DNA of 55,060 bases from Clostridia bacterium (GCA_009929695.1 RZZW01000023.1:1-55060), one strand, 5' to 3'; numbered from the stretch's first letter, positions 36,702 to 45,771 are shown. Notes: a model not told the origin generated them from the sequence alone. Program-made: numbers and translations.

Positions 36702-37721
36702 TTAGATGCCGTACTTTTCTACGTCTTCCTTTGTGATTGTGCTTGCGTCAAAGCCTTTTTCGTCCATGATGATAACCTTTTCTGACGGCTCTTTGCCATT
36801 TTCAAGGTCTTTGATGATGGTGTCTATGTAAGAGGCTTGAAACGGGTTGCACTGGCCGTCGTAGTTCCAGTTGCCTGCAAGCAGCTCTTCGAGCGCCCAA
36901 GAGTTGCAGTCAAAGCCCATTACGATGACGTCTTTTCCAACGCCGTGGCTGATGTTTGCCTTGTCAAGTGCCGCGACAGCGCCCTTTGCCATGTCGTCGT
37001 TCTCGGCATAGATAACGTTGAATTTTTCGCCTGAATCAATGACAGCCTGAACAATCTGCTGTGCTGTCTCTGCGTTCCACTCAGCTGTCTGCTGTGTGAC
37101 CATTTTCCATGTGTCGTTTGCGGCAACTGCTTCGTCAAGAGCGCCTGTGCGGCCGATTTGTGCGGCTGAACCCATAACGCCCTGAATGTGAATTACGTTG
37201 TACTCGTCAAGCTTCTGTGAGGTGAGCCAGTCAACGGCTGTCTTGCCTTCCTTTGCCATGTCGGAGACGATTGACGCGGCATAGAGGCTCTCGTCTGCAT
37301 CTATTGTGCGGTCAAACAGAATTACGCGAATGCCCGCAACCTGTGCATCCTGAAGCACTGAATCCCAGCCCGATGTGCCTGCGGCTGAAATGAGAAGGTA
37401 GTCGACCTCGTCCTGAATGAACTTCTGCGCGGCGGCAATCTGCTCGTCGTTCTTTAAGCTGTAAGCAAACGATGCGTCGTAGCCGTTTTCAGCGGTGAAC
37501 ATCGCCTTCAAGTCCTTGTCGTTCGCGGTGCGATAGCCGGACTCATTGGGGTCGTTGTTGATTATGCCAACCTTGATTGCCGCAGAAGCTTTAGTGGACT
37601 CTGCCGCTGTGCTCGGTGCTGCTGTGCTTGCAGCCGTCGATGAAGATGATGCCGCGCCCCCGCATGCCACGAGAGAAAGCGCCAAAGCCAGAGAGATAAA
37701 TAGTGCAATTGTCTTTTTCAT
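36702..37721 (-). CDS. pentose/furanose-binding lipoprotein, YtfQ-like
   Basis: This is a 339-residue extracellular binding protein of the periplasmic-binding-protein-I class with lipobox (LSLVACGGAAS). The mature domain starts IKVGIINNDPNESGYRTAND and has typical hinge sequences (LISAAGTSGWDSVLQDA, HIQGVMGSAAQIGRTGALDE). It resembles YtfQ, which binds furanose sugars. It is the first gene of the arabinose operon and should be the most highly expressed member. It is also homologous to the sensor lipoprotein at 40434. Confidence 0.92.
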   Translation of the reverse strand: MKKTIALFISLALALSLVACGGAASSSSTAASTAAPSTAAESTKASAAIKVGIINNDPNESGYRTANDKDLKAMFTAENGYDASFAYSLKNDEQIAAAQKFIQDEVDYLLISAAGTSGWDSVLQDAQVAGIRVILFDRTIDADESLYAASIVSDMAKEGKTAVDWLTSQKLDEYNVIHIQGVMGSAAQIGRTGALDEAVAANDTWKMVTQQTAEWNAETAQQIVQAVIDSGEKFNVIYAENDDMAKGAVAALDKANISHGVGKDVIVMGFDCNSWALEELLAGNWNYDGQCNPFQASYIDTIIKDLENGKEPSEKVIIMDEKGFDASTITKEDVEKYGI

Positions 37722-37774
37722 TGTTATCCTTCTTTCTTTTGTCCAAGCCGTCGCTCGGCTCGGTTTCTGTAATC

Positions 37775-37803
37775 ATCTTATCGTGCCGTAGCAGCAAAGT
37801 CAA
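37775..37803 (-). promoter_or_regulatory. promoter of the arabinose operon with overlapping operator
   Basis: On the minus strand TTGACT (37798-37803), 17 bases, TAAGAT (37775-37780). Around the -35 box the plus strand reads GTCAACCCATTTTGACAC (37799-37816), which resembles GTTGACCTATTTTGGTCT at the AraR-type gene's promoter, so both may bind the same repressor. Confidence 0.65.
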
Positions 37804-37885
37804 CCCATTTTGACACTCGAAACACATATTCGTCCCATTAGACAATACAAATTTTTATGCATTTTTATTTTTTAAGTACAAATTT

Positions 37886-37926
37886 AAAAAAATCAACCCT
37901 TTTGCGCTATAAAGGTTGATTTTTTT
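37886..37926. terminator. orphan hairpin in the ara/araR divergent region
   Basis: AAAAAAATCAACC pairs with GGTTGATTTTTTT around a 15-base middle that extends the stem (CTTT/AAAG). It has U-runs in both directions. It lies upstream of both outward-facing promoters, so neither known gene needs it. It echoes the orphan hairpin at 12653. Confidence 0.65.
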
Positions 37927-37988
37927 ACGATTTATATTTAATTTTAGTTCAATATTTTACGATAACGCGCGCGGTACAAGCTTTTACA

Positions 37989-38006
37989 CATGCGATAAAC
38001 ATGCGC
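37989..38006. promoter_or_regulatory. 11-bp-spaced direct repeat, candidate activator site
   Basis: CATGCGATAAACATGCGC holds two CATGCG copies exactly 11 bases (one helical turn) apart, a pattern used by AraC-type regulators. It lies about 190 bases upstream of the arabinose promoter. The AraC-type response regulator at 42849 is a candidate binder; this is inference only. Confidence 0.3.
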
Positions 38007-38137
38007 AAAAATGACGTCAACGCTGCGATTTATCTTGCCGCACCTTTTATTTTGCGTAAATTTATCATCTTTGTAAAACGCGGCAGTTAATATTTGTTCT
38101 TATTTTTTATGTTGATTTCCAAAAAAAGAATAAATAA

Positions 38138-38170
38138 GTTGACCTATTTTGGTCTATTTTCTGCTATAAT
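38138..38170 (+). promoter_or_regulatory. extended -10 promoter of the AraR-type gene with dyad
   Basis: TGCTATAAT at 38162-38170 is an extended -10 box. Upstream, GTTGACCTATTTTGGTC (38138-38154) carries a GACC/GGTC dyad and resembles the sequence over the arabinose operon -35 box. That fits a shared operator for autoregulation and operon repression. Confidence 0.55.
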
Positions 38171-38206
38171 ATGTATTTATAAAGTCTCTTTAACGGGAGG
38201 GTCATC

Positions 38207-39277
38207 ATGGCAATCAAATACAAATTTTTGGCGGAGCTGCTGCGCGAGGACATTCGGCAAAACGGCGCTCAAGCAAATTACAAAATCGCCACCGAGACAG
38301 AGCTCATGCAGCGCTATCACATGAGCCGCCAAACTGTACGCCACGCGCTTAAAATGCTTGCCGACGAGGGCGTTGTCGAGACGCGTCAGGGCAGCGGCAC
38401 GTACAGCACAGGCAGAATGAACACCGTCAACATGCGTCAGGTGGCCATAATCACCTCTTTTCTTGACGATTATATATTCCCGACAATTTTGCACGACGCG
38501 CAGATGGTATTTTCCGACGCGGGCTATTCAACGCTTGTGTTCGCGACTGAAAACGGCGTCGGCACAGAGCGAAGCATTCTTTTAAAGCTGATTGAGCACC
38601 CCGTGAGCGGCATTTTGATAGAGGGCAGCAAAACGGCGCTGCCAAACCCAAACGCCGACCTTTACCAAAAGCTTCGGCTGTCGGGCGTTCCTCTTATATT
38701 TTTGCACGGCGCATACGCAGAGCTTTCTAATTTGCCGTGCGTCTGCGACGATAATTACGGCGGCGGCTACCGCTTGACGCAGTATCTTATGGAAAAAGGC
38801 CACACGCAAATTTCGGGCATTTTCAAAAGCGACGACGTGCAGGGGCCGCAGAGATATTACGGCATGGTGTCCGCCCTGCGCGACGCAAGCCTGCCGATAC
38901 GCGACAGCGGGCTGTTTTGGTACGACACGCAGGCGCGTCAGGAAATGCTTGAAAATCATGATTATGCGCTGCTTCATTACTTTATAAACAACCGTTTAAG
39001 CACCTCCACCGCCGTGATTTGCTACAACGACGAAATAGCGTTTTTGCTGATTAAAGAGCTTCTCGCCGCAGGCAAGCGCGTGCCGGAGGACGTTGCGGTG
39101 GTGAGCTTTGACAACAGCTATTACAGCCAAATGGGTCAGGTGAACATAACCTCGCTGCGCCACAAAGGCGAACGAATGGGTCGCCTAGCCGCCGAACAGC
39201 TCCTTCACCTCCTCCACGGAGAATCAGTCCCAACCCGCACCCTCCGTTGGGAGCTCGTGCAGAGGGCGAGCGGGTGA
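38207..39277 (+). CDS. araR: AraR-type repressor (GntR DNA-binding domain, LacI-like sensor)
   Basis: The 356-residue protein has a GntR-type winged helix at the N-terminus (TETELMQRYHMSRQTVRHAL) joined to a LacI/GalR-type sugar-binding domain (residues about 75-350; VPLIFLHGAYAEL, DVAVVSFDNSYYSQM). This fusion is specific to AraR, the L-arabinose-responsive repressor of Bacillota. It is divergent from the arabinose operon it probably represses. The start follows GGGAGGGTCATC. The standard B. subtilis AraR box (ATTTGTACGTACAAAT) was not found; only half-like TACAAATTT elements occur at 37846 and 37878. Confidence 0.93.
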   Translation: MAIKYKFLAELLREDIRQNGAQANYKIATETELMQRYHMSRQTVRHALKMLADEGVVETRQGSGTYSTGRMNTVNMRQVAIITSFLDDYIFPTILHDAQMVFSDAGYSTLVFATENGVGTERSILLKLIEHPVSGILIEGSKTALPNPNADLYQKLRLSGVPLIFLHGAYAELSNLPCVCDDNYGGGYRLTQYLMEKGHTQISGIFKSDDVQGPQRYYGMVSALRDASLPIRDSGLFWYDTQARQEMLENHDYALLHYFINNRLSTSTAVICYNDEIAFLLIKELLAAGKRVPEDVAVVSFDNSYYSQMGQVNITSLRHKGERMGRLAAEQLLHLLHGESVPTRTLRWELVQRASG

Positions 39278-39311
39278 GAAAAGAGAGAAGATATAAGAAA
39301 GAAGAAAGAAT

Positions 39312-39357
39312 TAGTGCGTCTGCACAAGGTTATATAAAGCCTTACGTAGGCGCACTA
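39312..39357. terminator. terminator between araR and the nuclease relic
   Basis: TAGTGCG pairs with CGCACTA, with a further inner AAGG/CCTT pair, followed by TTTTGTTATA. It separates two convergent genes. Confidence 0.65.
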
Positions 39358-39373
39358 TTTTGTTATACTATAT

Positions 39374-40389
39374 TTAATTTTCGTCACTATCCTCAAAGGA
39401 AGCCTGCGATAACTCGATATATTCCTTCAGCTTTTTCTGTAACAGCTTTTTATCAATTAATTTAAGCGTATATTCCGATACCATAGTCGGGGACAAGCTG
39501 CGGCTAAGTGCAAATTCAACAACCTCATCGTCCTTGCTAGCACAGAGGATAACGCCCACACTGGGATTTTCATTCGGTCTTTTCACCTCTCTGTCAAGAG
39601 CTTCAAGATAAAGGTTAATTTTCCCAACATATTCAGGCTTAAATTCACCTATTTTCAGCTCAAAGGCAACTAAACAAGACAGTCCCCTATGAAAAAACAA
39701 AAGGTCAACGAAATAGTCATGATTGCCAACCTGCATCTTGTATTCTTCGCCAACGAATGTAAAATCCTTGCCTATTTCAAGAATAAACTCTTTCAGGTTA
39801 CGGATGATTGATTTCTGCAAATCGCGCTCAGATACACTTTCAGGCACATCAAGAAAGTCAAGAATATAGTTGTCCAAAAAAATATTTCCGGCTGCCTTCT
39901 TCGCTTCTTCAATTACCGGAGCAATTGGTCGCTTTGATAGCATATATCTTTCATAATATCCGCTGTCAATCTGCCTTGCAAGTTCACGCGCACTATACAT
40001 TTCCTTGACGCACATATTCATATAAAAATGCGTTCTTCCATTGTTTTACAGCTTGACATTATCTTTAAATGATTCGACCAACTCAATTGTGTCAACAGTG
40101 TTGACACTTTTCCCTCGTCCTTATAAAGATCATAGAATTGCTTCATCCGATATAGTCCGCGGCGAGTAAAGCCTTTTAATTCGGGATAATTATGTTAAAA
40201 AAACTCCTCAAGGCTCTGTATAAAAGCATCTCAGTAAGCTGCGCTCTGCGACTGCTCGCTGATGTTTTTACCAATAGCTTGATACATCAAAATCAGCTCT
40301 TCGTTTACCTTTTTATATGTGCGCTCTCTTGCGGCTTCTATAATATTAACTATCTCTTGAAATTGGTTATTATATAATTGCAATTCCAT
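39374..40389 (-). pseudogene. decayed YhcG/DUF1016-type PDDEXK nuclease gene
   Basis: The gene starts at ATG 40389 (MELQLYNNQFQEIVNIIEAA) and matches the DUF1016 N-terminal domain, but has a TGA where AAYGDAF would have Gly. Two frame changes follow, one near 40188 before PELKGFTRRGLYRMKQFYDL, and one in a T-run near 40019 before YMNMCVKEMYSARELARQID. The intact last part (39374-40021, 215 residues) holds the PDDEXK nuclease domain, with NHDYFVDLLFFH and CLVAFELKIGEFKPEY providing the active-site Asp, Glu and Lys. The family is often linked to phage or mobile DNA. Only the C-terminal nuclease could still be made. Confidence 0.88.
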
Positions 40390-40433
40390 TTTTTATTTAA
40401 TATCCCCTTGTCATGTATTTTTCGCTTTTCATT

Positions 40434-41426
40434 TCAATAAGCTCTCGCCTCAATAATTTCTCTTGTCAAATCATCCTGTTCAAAGCATTTTTCGTCGATA
40501 TACTGCTGTTTTATCGGGGTTTCTTTCTTTTCTAGGGTTTGTATTGCTTTTTCGGCAAGTGTTGCAAGGAGTGGGTTGCATTCGGCTACAAAGTTTATTG
40601 TGCCGTCAAGGCAGCATTCAAGCGCGCGGCGGGTGGCGTCGAAGCTTATTATCGCCACGCCGTTTTTACCGCATTTATACCCTGCTTCTTCAAGCGCCTG
40701 CATTGCGCCGAACGCCTCGTTGTCATTTTCGCAGTACACAGCGTCAAGCTGCTGCGGTGCGTCGCTGCCGTTTAGATACTGCGTCATCACCTCATACGTT
40801 TTCGCCTGCGTAAAATCTCCGTCAAGCTGCACAAGGCGCTGCCAATTCTCGTGCTTTTCCATCGCCGCGTCAAGCGCCGCCGTGCGGCCAAGCTGTGCCG
40901 TCGAGCCCTGTGTGCCCTGCACATGTATGATATTAAGCGCCCCCTTGCCTGTGCTCAACGCGTACCGCTCCAGCCATCTCACGGCGCTGTCGCCCTCCGC
41001 GCGAAAATCAGAGCCTATGTGCACCGCGTAAAGGCTGCTGTCCGCGACGTCTGCCATGCGGTCAATTAGAATGACAGGGATATCCGCGTCCTTTGCCTCT
41101 TCAAACACAGAGTCCCAACCGCTCTCGCAAATTGGCATAAGTATAATGTAGTCGACGCGTTGCTGAATAAATTTGCGTATTGCTGTGATTTGATTCTCCT
41201 GCTTTTGCCGCGCGTCGTCAAACAGCAGCCTATATCCGTTTTCCTCCGTGAAAACAGCCCTCATCGACTCCGTGTTCGCCACGCGCCAGTCAGACTCCGC
41301 ACCGACCTGCGATATCCCCACGACAATGAGGTCAGTCTCCGCGTCTGTCTGCGCCGCAGATTTTGGCGCACAGGCGGTTAGAAGCAGCATTGCCACTGAA
41401 AGTAAAATTGCTATACTACGTCTCAT
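40434..41426 (-). CDS. sugar-binding lipoprotein of a three-component sensing system
   Basis: This is a 330-residue periplasmic-binding-protein-I lipoprotein (lipobox LLLTACAPKS) homologous to the YtfQ-like protein at 36702; compare IIHVQGTQGSTAQLGRTAALD with its counterpart. There are no permease or ATPase genes beside it. Instead its start overlaps the histidine kinase stop (ATGA), so it is translationally coupled to the kinase. Clostridial XylFII-LytS-YesN systems show that such orphan binding proteins can deliver the sugar signal to the kinase's outer domain. I infer the same role here, with arabinose or another furanose as the likely signal. Confidence 0.85.
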   Translation of the reverse strand: MRRSIAILLSVAMLLLTACAPKSAAQTDAETDLIVVGISQVGAESDWRVANTESMRAVFTEENGYRLLFDDARQKQENQITAIRKFIQQRVDYIILMPICESGWDSVFEEAKDADIPVILIDRMADVADSSLYAVHIGSDFRAEGDSAVRWLERYALSTGKGALNIIHVQGTQGSTAQLGRTAALDAAMEKHENWQRLVQLDGDFTQAKTYEVMTQYLNGSDAPQQLDAVYCENDNEAFGAMQALEEAGYKCGKNGVAIISFDATRRALECCLDGTINFVAECNPLLATLAEKAIQTLEKKETPIKQQYIDEKCFEQDDLTREIIEARAY

Positions 41427-42856
41427 GCCTGCCTCTCCTCCCCTTTTGTCTTGTTTGGAATACGCACCGTCACCGTTGTGCCAACGCCGAGCTTGCTTCC
41501 TATCGAAAGGCCGTATTTTTCGCCAAACATCAGCCGTATGCGCTCGTGAACAGTCGAGAGGCCAAAGCCGACGCGCTGTCCGTTTTGTATAGCTGTTTGA
41601 AGCTGCAAAAGGCGCTCTGGCGATATCCCCGCGCCGTCGTCTGTCACGCGCAGCAAAATATCGCCGCCCTCTGCCCAGCCCATAATGTAAATGTGCCCGA
41701 GCCCGCGCTTCATTTTGATGCCGTGATACAGCGCGTTTTCAACAAGCGGCTGCAATGTCAGCTTCGGCACCGCTGCTCCGCTGAGCTCGGCGGGAATATT
41801 TATCGTATACCCCATGATGTCCTTATAGCGCACCTTTTGAATTTGCAAATAGCTGCTCACGTGCCTTGTCTCGTCCTCAAGCGTGATAATATCCTCGCCC
41901 TTGCTCAAGGACAAGCGGAAAAACGTCGACAAATCAGACACCATTTCTATCGCCGCCTGCGTTTTTTCAGCCTCGATAAGCCACGTGATGGTGTCCATTG
42001 TGTTGTAAAGAAAATGCGGATTTATCTGCGACTGCAAAAGCGCAAGCTCCGTGCGGCGCAAAATATCCTGCTTTTTGTTGTTTTCCGTTATCTGCACGTT
42101 GAGCCGCGCCGCCATTTGCTCTACGCCCTCGCTGAGTATCGAAATCTCGTTTTCGTCCGACTGCACAGGCTCGTGCGCGCGCAAATCTCCCTTGCTTATC
42201 TCCTCGACACGCTCGCATAAAAGCGCCACGGGCTGCGTTATCGAGTTGCTTAATTTAGTTATATACCGCGTCAAAACGATGAGCAGCACTGCGCATATAA
42301 GCGCAATTACGATGGTTTCGGCTATGATATCCTTATAAATCTGCGCCTGAGGGTCGTTTAAGTACGCCGCCTCGTAATAGAGGTACGTGTACATGTACTC
42401 CTCGATGAGCGAGGTAAGCACGTAGACGTTGTTTTCAAGCTGACTTTGGCGCTCGTCGTAGCCGGGTGTCGCCTCAATCTCATACAGCTTTGTCTCGAGG
42501 TTTTCGCATAAATCGAGCACGCTTGTAATCGCAAGGCGGCTGTCCTTTTGCGTTGTCGTGCTAAGTAAATCGCGCGCAAGCGTCTGTGCGCTTTTCACCT
42601 CGTCGAGCGGCAAGCCCTCTGAATACTGGCTCTCGATGACGTAATAATACATCTTTTGGTCGATGTTTTCCTTAAACGCCTGATTAAATTCAGACGCGGT
42701 TGTCACGTTGTGCAAAAGCCGCGAGTTGTTGTTGCTGTATGCAAGCAGCATACCTAGCACCGCCGCAAGCAGCAGCACCGCAAGCACGCAAAACACAGCC
42801 GTGATGCGCCGCATCTGCCGCGCTATCGTAGCGGTTTCTTTTTTAGCCTTATTCAT
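41423..42856 (-). CDS. sensor histidine kinase, YesM/LytS-like
   Basis: This is a 477-residue membrane kinase. A first helix (about residues 17-40) and a second (about 185-205) enclose an extracellular helical sensor domain. A HAMP linker (SNSITQPVALLCERVEEISK), the His-kinase domain with phospho-acceptor His in SQINPHFLYNTMDTI, and an ATP-binding domain (VENALYHGIKMKRG, DDGAGI, GFGLSTVHERI) follow. I chose ATG 42856, which overlaps the response-regulator stop by eight bases. It sits in the order regulator, kinase, binding protein and is presumably activated by the sugar-loaded lipoprotein. Confidence 0.92.
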   Translation of the reverse strand: MNKAKKETATIARQMRRITAVFCVLAVLLLAAVLGMLLAYSNNNSRLLHNVTTASEFNQAFKENIDQKMYYYVIESQYSEGLPLDEVKSAQTLARDLLSTTTQKDSRLAITSVLDLCENLETKLYEIEATPGYDERQSQLENNVYVLTSLIEEYMYTYLYYEAAYLNDPQAQIYKDIIAETIVIALICAVLLIVLTRYITKLSNSITQPVALLCERVEEISKGDLRAHEPVQSDENEISILSEGVEQMAARLNVQITENNKKQDILRRTELALLQSQINPHFLYNTMDTITWLIEAEKTQAAIEMVSDLSTFFRLSLSKGEDIITLEDETRHVSSYLQIQKVRYKDIMGYTINIPAELSGAAVPKLTLQPLVENALYHGIKMKRGLGHIYIMGWAEGGDILLRVTDDGAGISPERLLQLQTAIQNGQRVGFGLSTVHERIRLMFGEKYGLSIGSKLGVGTTVTVRIPNKTKGEERQA

Positions 42857-44480
42857 AATGCCCGCTACCTCGTCCAGCACGGAAGTCGCGCGGTGTGCAG
42901 CCCTGCGTCTTTTTGAAAATAAAGCTGAAATAATGCGAGTCTCGGTAGCCTATTTCAAACGCGATTTCGCCCGAGTGCTTGTCGGTTGTGCGCAACAGCT
43001 CCTTTGCCTTTTCCATGCGCTTACCTGTTATGTATTCCGTCAGCGTGCGCCCCATCTCTTGGCTGAACACGGCTGAAAGGTAGTTTGCGCTTATGTTCAC
43101 CTCGCGCGCCACGCGGTTGAGCGAGAGGTTTTCGTCTGTGAAATGGCTGTCGATATAGCCCGCTGCCTGATTTATAAGCCCCCTGCTCTGGCTGCTCGAC
43201 ACCTCGTCGCGAAGCGTTACGGCGGCGAGCAAAATCTCCGCCATGTAGCCCTTTAGCTCGGCGGCTGTTATGGTTTTTTCAAGCATATCAAGGCAATTTA
43301 GCTGCGATAAAAAATCCTGCTGCGGCACGCCGAGCGACGCGACGTATTCCGCCGCTGCAAAGCGCACGTTTAACATAAGATACTGACAAAACGGCTTTGA
43401 TTCAAGCCCCTCTGCAACGCTGTGAACGTATTCGTCTATAAACGCCGGTATCTCCTGCGCGCCCGCGTTGCGCATGACGTCCGTCAGCACGGCGGGGTTC
43501 ACCTTGGCGGCGTCCATCTGTGCAAGCCCTGTGCTGCCGCCTGTGCCTGTGAGCGCGCCGACTGTCTGCGCCGTCAAAATATGCTGCGACGGCAAAATGT
43601 AGCGGTACGCCACAAGGCGCTGTACCTCCTCGGCGCACTGCGGCAGAGTGCTAAGGCGCTGCGTCGGTGTGCCGACGGCCACATACCAGTTGTAGCTTAT
43701 CGGGCTGGCCTCGTATTGCTTTTGCACTGTGTCGATGCACCGCGCGATGTAATCGGGCATTTTGCTCTCGTCGCCCTTTATGAATACAGCATAGGTCGTC
43801 AAGTCCCACCGCGCGAGGATATGTTCGGAGTATTTGAGAAAATGCCCGAGCAGAGCGTCGCGAATATGTGCGGCGGAATCTCTGTACTGCTCGGCCTTGC
43901 CCTGACTTTCGGGCACGATTGAAAAGAAAGCGAGCGTGTAGCACTGCGCGCGCAAATCCATGTCAAGCTTGCCCGCCTCCTCGTAAATCTGCTCGACGGT
44001 GAGCTGACCCGACACCGCCTGCTCGAGAAAATGACGGCGGGCGTATTGCTCGTGCTCCTGTTCGTCGATGTGATATTGGCTCAAATAGCTTGTCTGCATG
44101 CGCTCCGCCTCAATTTTGCCGCGGATATTATCGAGCACCGCTATGAGCTTCGCCTTTGAAATCGGCTTTAAAAGATATTGCTCTACGCCGATGTCAATGG
44201 CCTTTTGCGCAAGCTCAAAGTCGTCAAAGCCGGAAATAATGATGACCTTCATCTGCGGAAATTCACGCAAAACCTGCTTGCTCAAAGCAAGCCCGTCCAT
44301 AAAAGGCATGCGAATGTCAGTGATTAGCACATCGGGCTTTGTTTTAAGTATCATCGGCAGCGCAATTTCGCCGTCCGCCGCCTCCCCCGCAAACTCAAAC
44401 CCACACTGCCCCCACGGCACAGTGTCCCGCAAAGTCTCGCGTATTATGCTCTCGTCTTCCACAATAAATACCCGCAGCAC
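42849..44480 (-). CDS. AraC-type response regulator, YesN-like
   Basis: The 543-residue protein has an N-terminal receiver domain (VFIVEDESIIRE, phospho-acceptor Asp in DVLITDIRMPFMDG, Lys in YLLKPIS), a long middle region and a C-terminal AraC helix-turn-helix pair (NRVAREVNISANYLSAVFSQ and IAFEIGYRDSHYFSFIFKK). The start codon is GTG at 44480 behind GGGGAGGATATA. It is the first gene of the three-component operon. A promoter target is not evident locally; the direct repeat at 37989 upstream of the arabinose operon is a candidate. Confidence 0.93.
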   Translation of the reverse strand: MLRVFIVEDESIIRETLRDTVPWGQCGFEFAGEAADGEIALPMILKTKPDVLITDIRMPFMDGLALSKQVLREFPQMKVIIISGFDDFELAQKAIDIGVEQYLLKPISKAKLIAVLDNIRGKIEAERMQTSYLSQYHIDEQEHEQYARRHFLEQAVSGQLTVEQIYEEAGKLDMDLRAQCYTLAFFSIVPESQGKAEQYRDSAAHIRDALLGHFLKYSEHILARWDLTTYAVFIKGDESKMPDYIARCIDTVQKQYEASPISYNWYVAVGTPTQRLSTLPQCAEEVQRLVAYRYILPSQHILTAQTVGALTGTGGSTGLAQMDAAKVNPAVLTDVMRNAGAQEIPAFIDEYVHSVAEGLESKPFCQYLMLNVRFAAAEYVASLGVPQQDFLSQLNCLDMLEKTITAAELKGYMAEILLAAVTLRDEVSSSQSRGLINQAAGYIDSHFTDENLSLNRVAREVNISANYLSAVFSQEMGRTLTEYITGKRMEKAKELLRTTDKHSGEIAFEIGYRDSHYFSFIFKKTQGCTPRDFRAGRGSGHYE

Positions 44481-44500
44481 TATATCCTCCCCTTTTCACC

Positions 44501-44575
44501 AAAAAAATACGGCAACATTCTGCTGTAATTCTATCACAAACGCCGTGCGTGATAAAGCAAAATATTGCCGTATTC
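44501..44575 (-). terminator. large stem-loop terminator of the amidohydrolase gene
   Basis: AATACGGCAA and TTGCCGTATT form the base of a long stem-loop with an inner ATCAC/GTGAT stem. On the minus strand it ends in a run of seven T. It lies 30 bases after the amidohydrolase stop and just upstream of the response-regulator start, so it may also shape that gene's leader. Confidence 0.75.
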
Positions 44576-44605
44576 TATTTATGGGTAATTAAAGCGTGTT
44601 GTTTA

Positions 44606-45736
44606 TCAGCAAAAATCCGCGCGGCAGTACATACATTTTCCGTCCTTAAAGGTCATCATCGGCATAAGTATTTGGCTTCCGATAAACGTATTTCCCGCGA
44701 TGTCCTCGTGCTTTATCGGCTTTTGTTCAAGCTTAAATATGCATACATCAGACGGCGTTCCCGCGCTCATGCTGCCAAGCTCGGGGCGGTTTATAAGGCG
44801 CGCGGGGGCTATTGTCACGGTGTCGAGCACAGCTTCAAGGCTCATTCCGAGGTCGAGATATTTTGAAAGTATGCGCGGCAAGGAGTGAAGCGGGTGCAGG
44901 AAAAAGCTTCCCGAATTTATGTCGCTGCTGATGATGTCCGGCGTAAAGCCCTGCTCGAGCGCCGTTTTGCACACGTTTATGTCATAGTTGCTGCGCCCGT
45001 TTGACGCGTCAATTATCACACCGCGCTCGCGTGCTTTAAAAAGCCCCTCGTGCACTTTTTTGTTTTCGTCAAGGCAGGTGTTTTCACCGCGCGAGTGATA
45101 AATGTGGCACATCACATCGCCGGGGCGCAGCATATCCGCAAGCTCGGCAAGCGGCAGGCTGCAATCCGTAACGTGCACCACAACGCGCGTCTTTGCCTTT
45201 TCGGCAATTTCTATCGTGTGCTTGAGCGATTTTGCCGCGTCCTTTGGCGAAATAATGCTTTTAGATATGCGAGTTTTCAATCCGACGAGGTTGTCAGGGT
45301 AGCGCTCAAACAGCTCTAAAATTTTGCCCTCGTCAAAATATGCGGGGTCGAGATTTTCTGGGTAACGGTCATTCGACTGCCCGCCCGACGCAACAAGCAA
45401 ATCGCTTAATATCCGCACGTCGCTCATAACCATGACGCGCCTGTAAAGCTCATATCCACCCGCGCCGCAGCTCCCGCCGTCAACTGCCGTTGTAATTCCG
45501 CAGCAAAACGAGCCTGCGTCAGGGTTCACACTATTTTCCGCTCCGCGGTTAAAGTAATGCACATGATAGTCAATAAGCCCCGCCGTCACAATGCACCCGC
45601 TCGCGTCCACCACCTGCCGATACTCCCGCCCCGCCTCAGGCACAGCAATCAAGCCGCCATGCAGCGCGATATCCCTTTTCTCAATAACGCCCCTCGCAGG
45701 GTCATAAACATTTCCGTTTTTAATTAAAAAGTCCAA
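44606..45736 (-). CDS. amidohydrolase/deacetylase family metal-dependent hydrolase
   Basis: The 376-residue protein belongs to the amidohydrolase superfamily near the Atu3266/EF_0837 deacetylases and dihydroorotases. It has the metal pair DYHVHYF, a carboxylated-Lys candidate in VGLKTRIS, His in VVVHVTDC and CHIYHSRG, and the final Asp in IISSDINSG. It likely cleaves an N-acyl group from an amino acid or sugar. The start is TTG at 45736, six bases after AAGGAGG. It is monocistronic, with a dyad over its -35 region and a LysR gene remnant divergent from it. Confidence 0.82.
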   Translation of the reverse strand: MDFLIKNGNVYDPARGVIEKRDIALHGGLIAVPEAGREYRQVVDASGCIVTAGLIDYHVHYFNRGAENSVNPDAGSFCCGITTAVDGGSCGAGGYELYRRVMVMSDVRILSDLLVASGGQSNDRYPENLDPAYFDEGKILELFERYPDNLVGLKTRISKSIISPKDAAKSLKHTIEIAEKAKTRVVVHVTDCSLPLAELADMLRPGDVMCHIYHSRGENTCLDENKKVHEGLFKARERGVIIDASNGRSNYDINVCKTALEQGFTPDIISSDINSGSFFLHPLHSLPRILSKYLDLGMSLEAVLDTVTIAPARLINRPELGSMSAGTPSDVCIFKLEQKPIKHEDIAGNTFIGSQILMPMMTFKDGKCMYCRADFC

Positions 45737-45771
45737 TTGAAGCCTCCTTTACTTTTTATTATAAACTTGAT

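Noticed and set aside
40022..40386. Intergenic region or separate small gene before the YhcG nuclease domain
   Set aside because: Reading the minus strand in shifting frames gives a continuous DUF1016 N-terminal domain, so it is part of the broken nuclease gene.
41363..42220. Long open frame of 285 codons on the plus strand
   Set aside because: It lies fully antisense to the histidine kinase, which has clear domains and coupled neighbours. The translation shows no recognisable family and is a GC-driven shadow.
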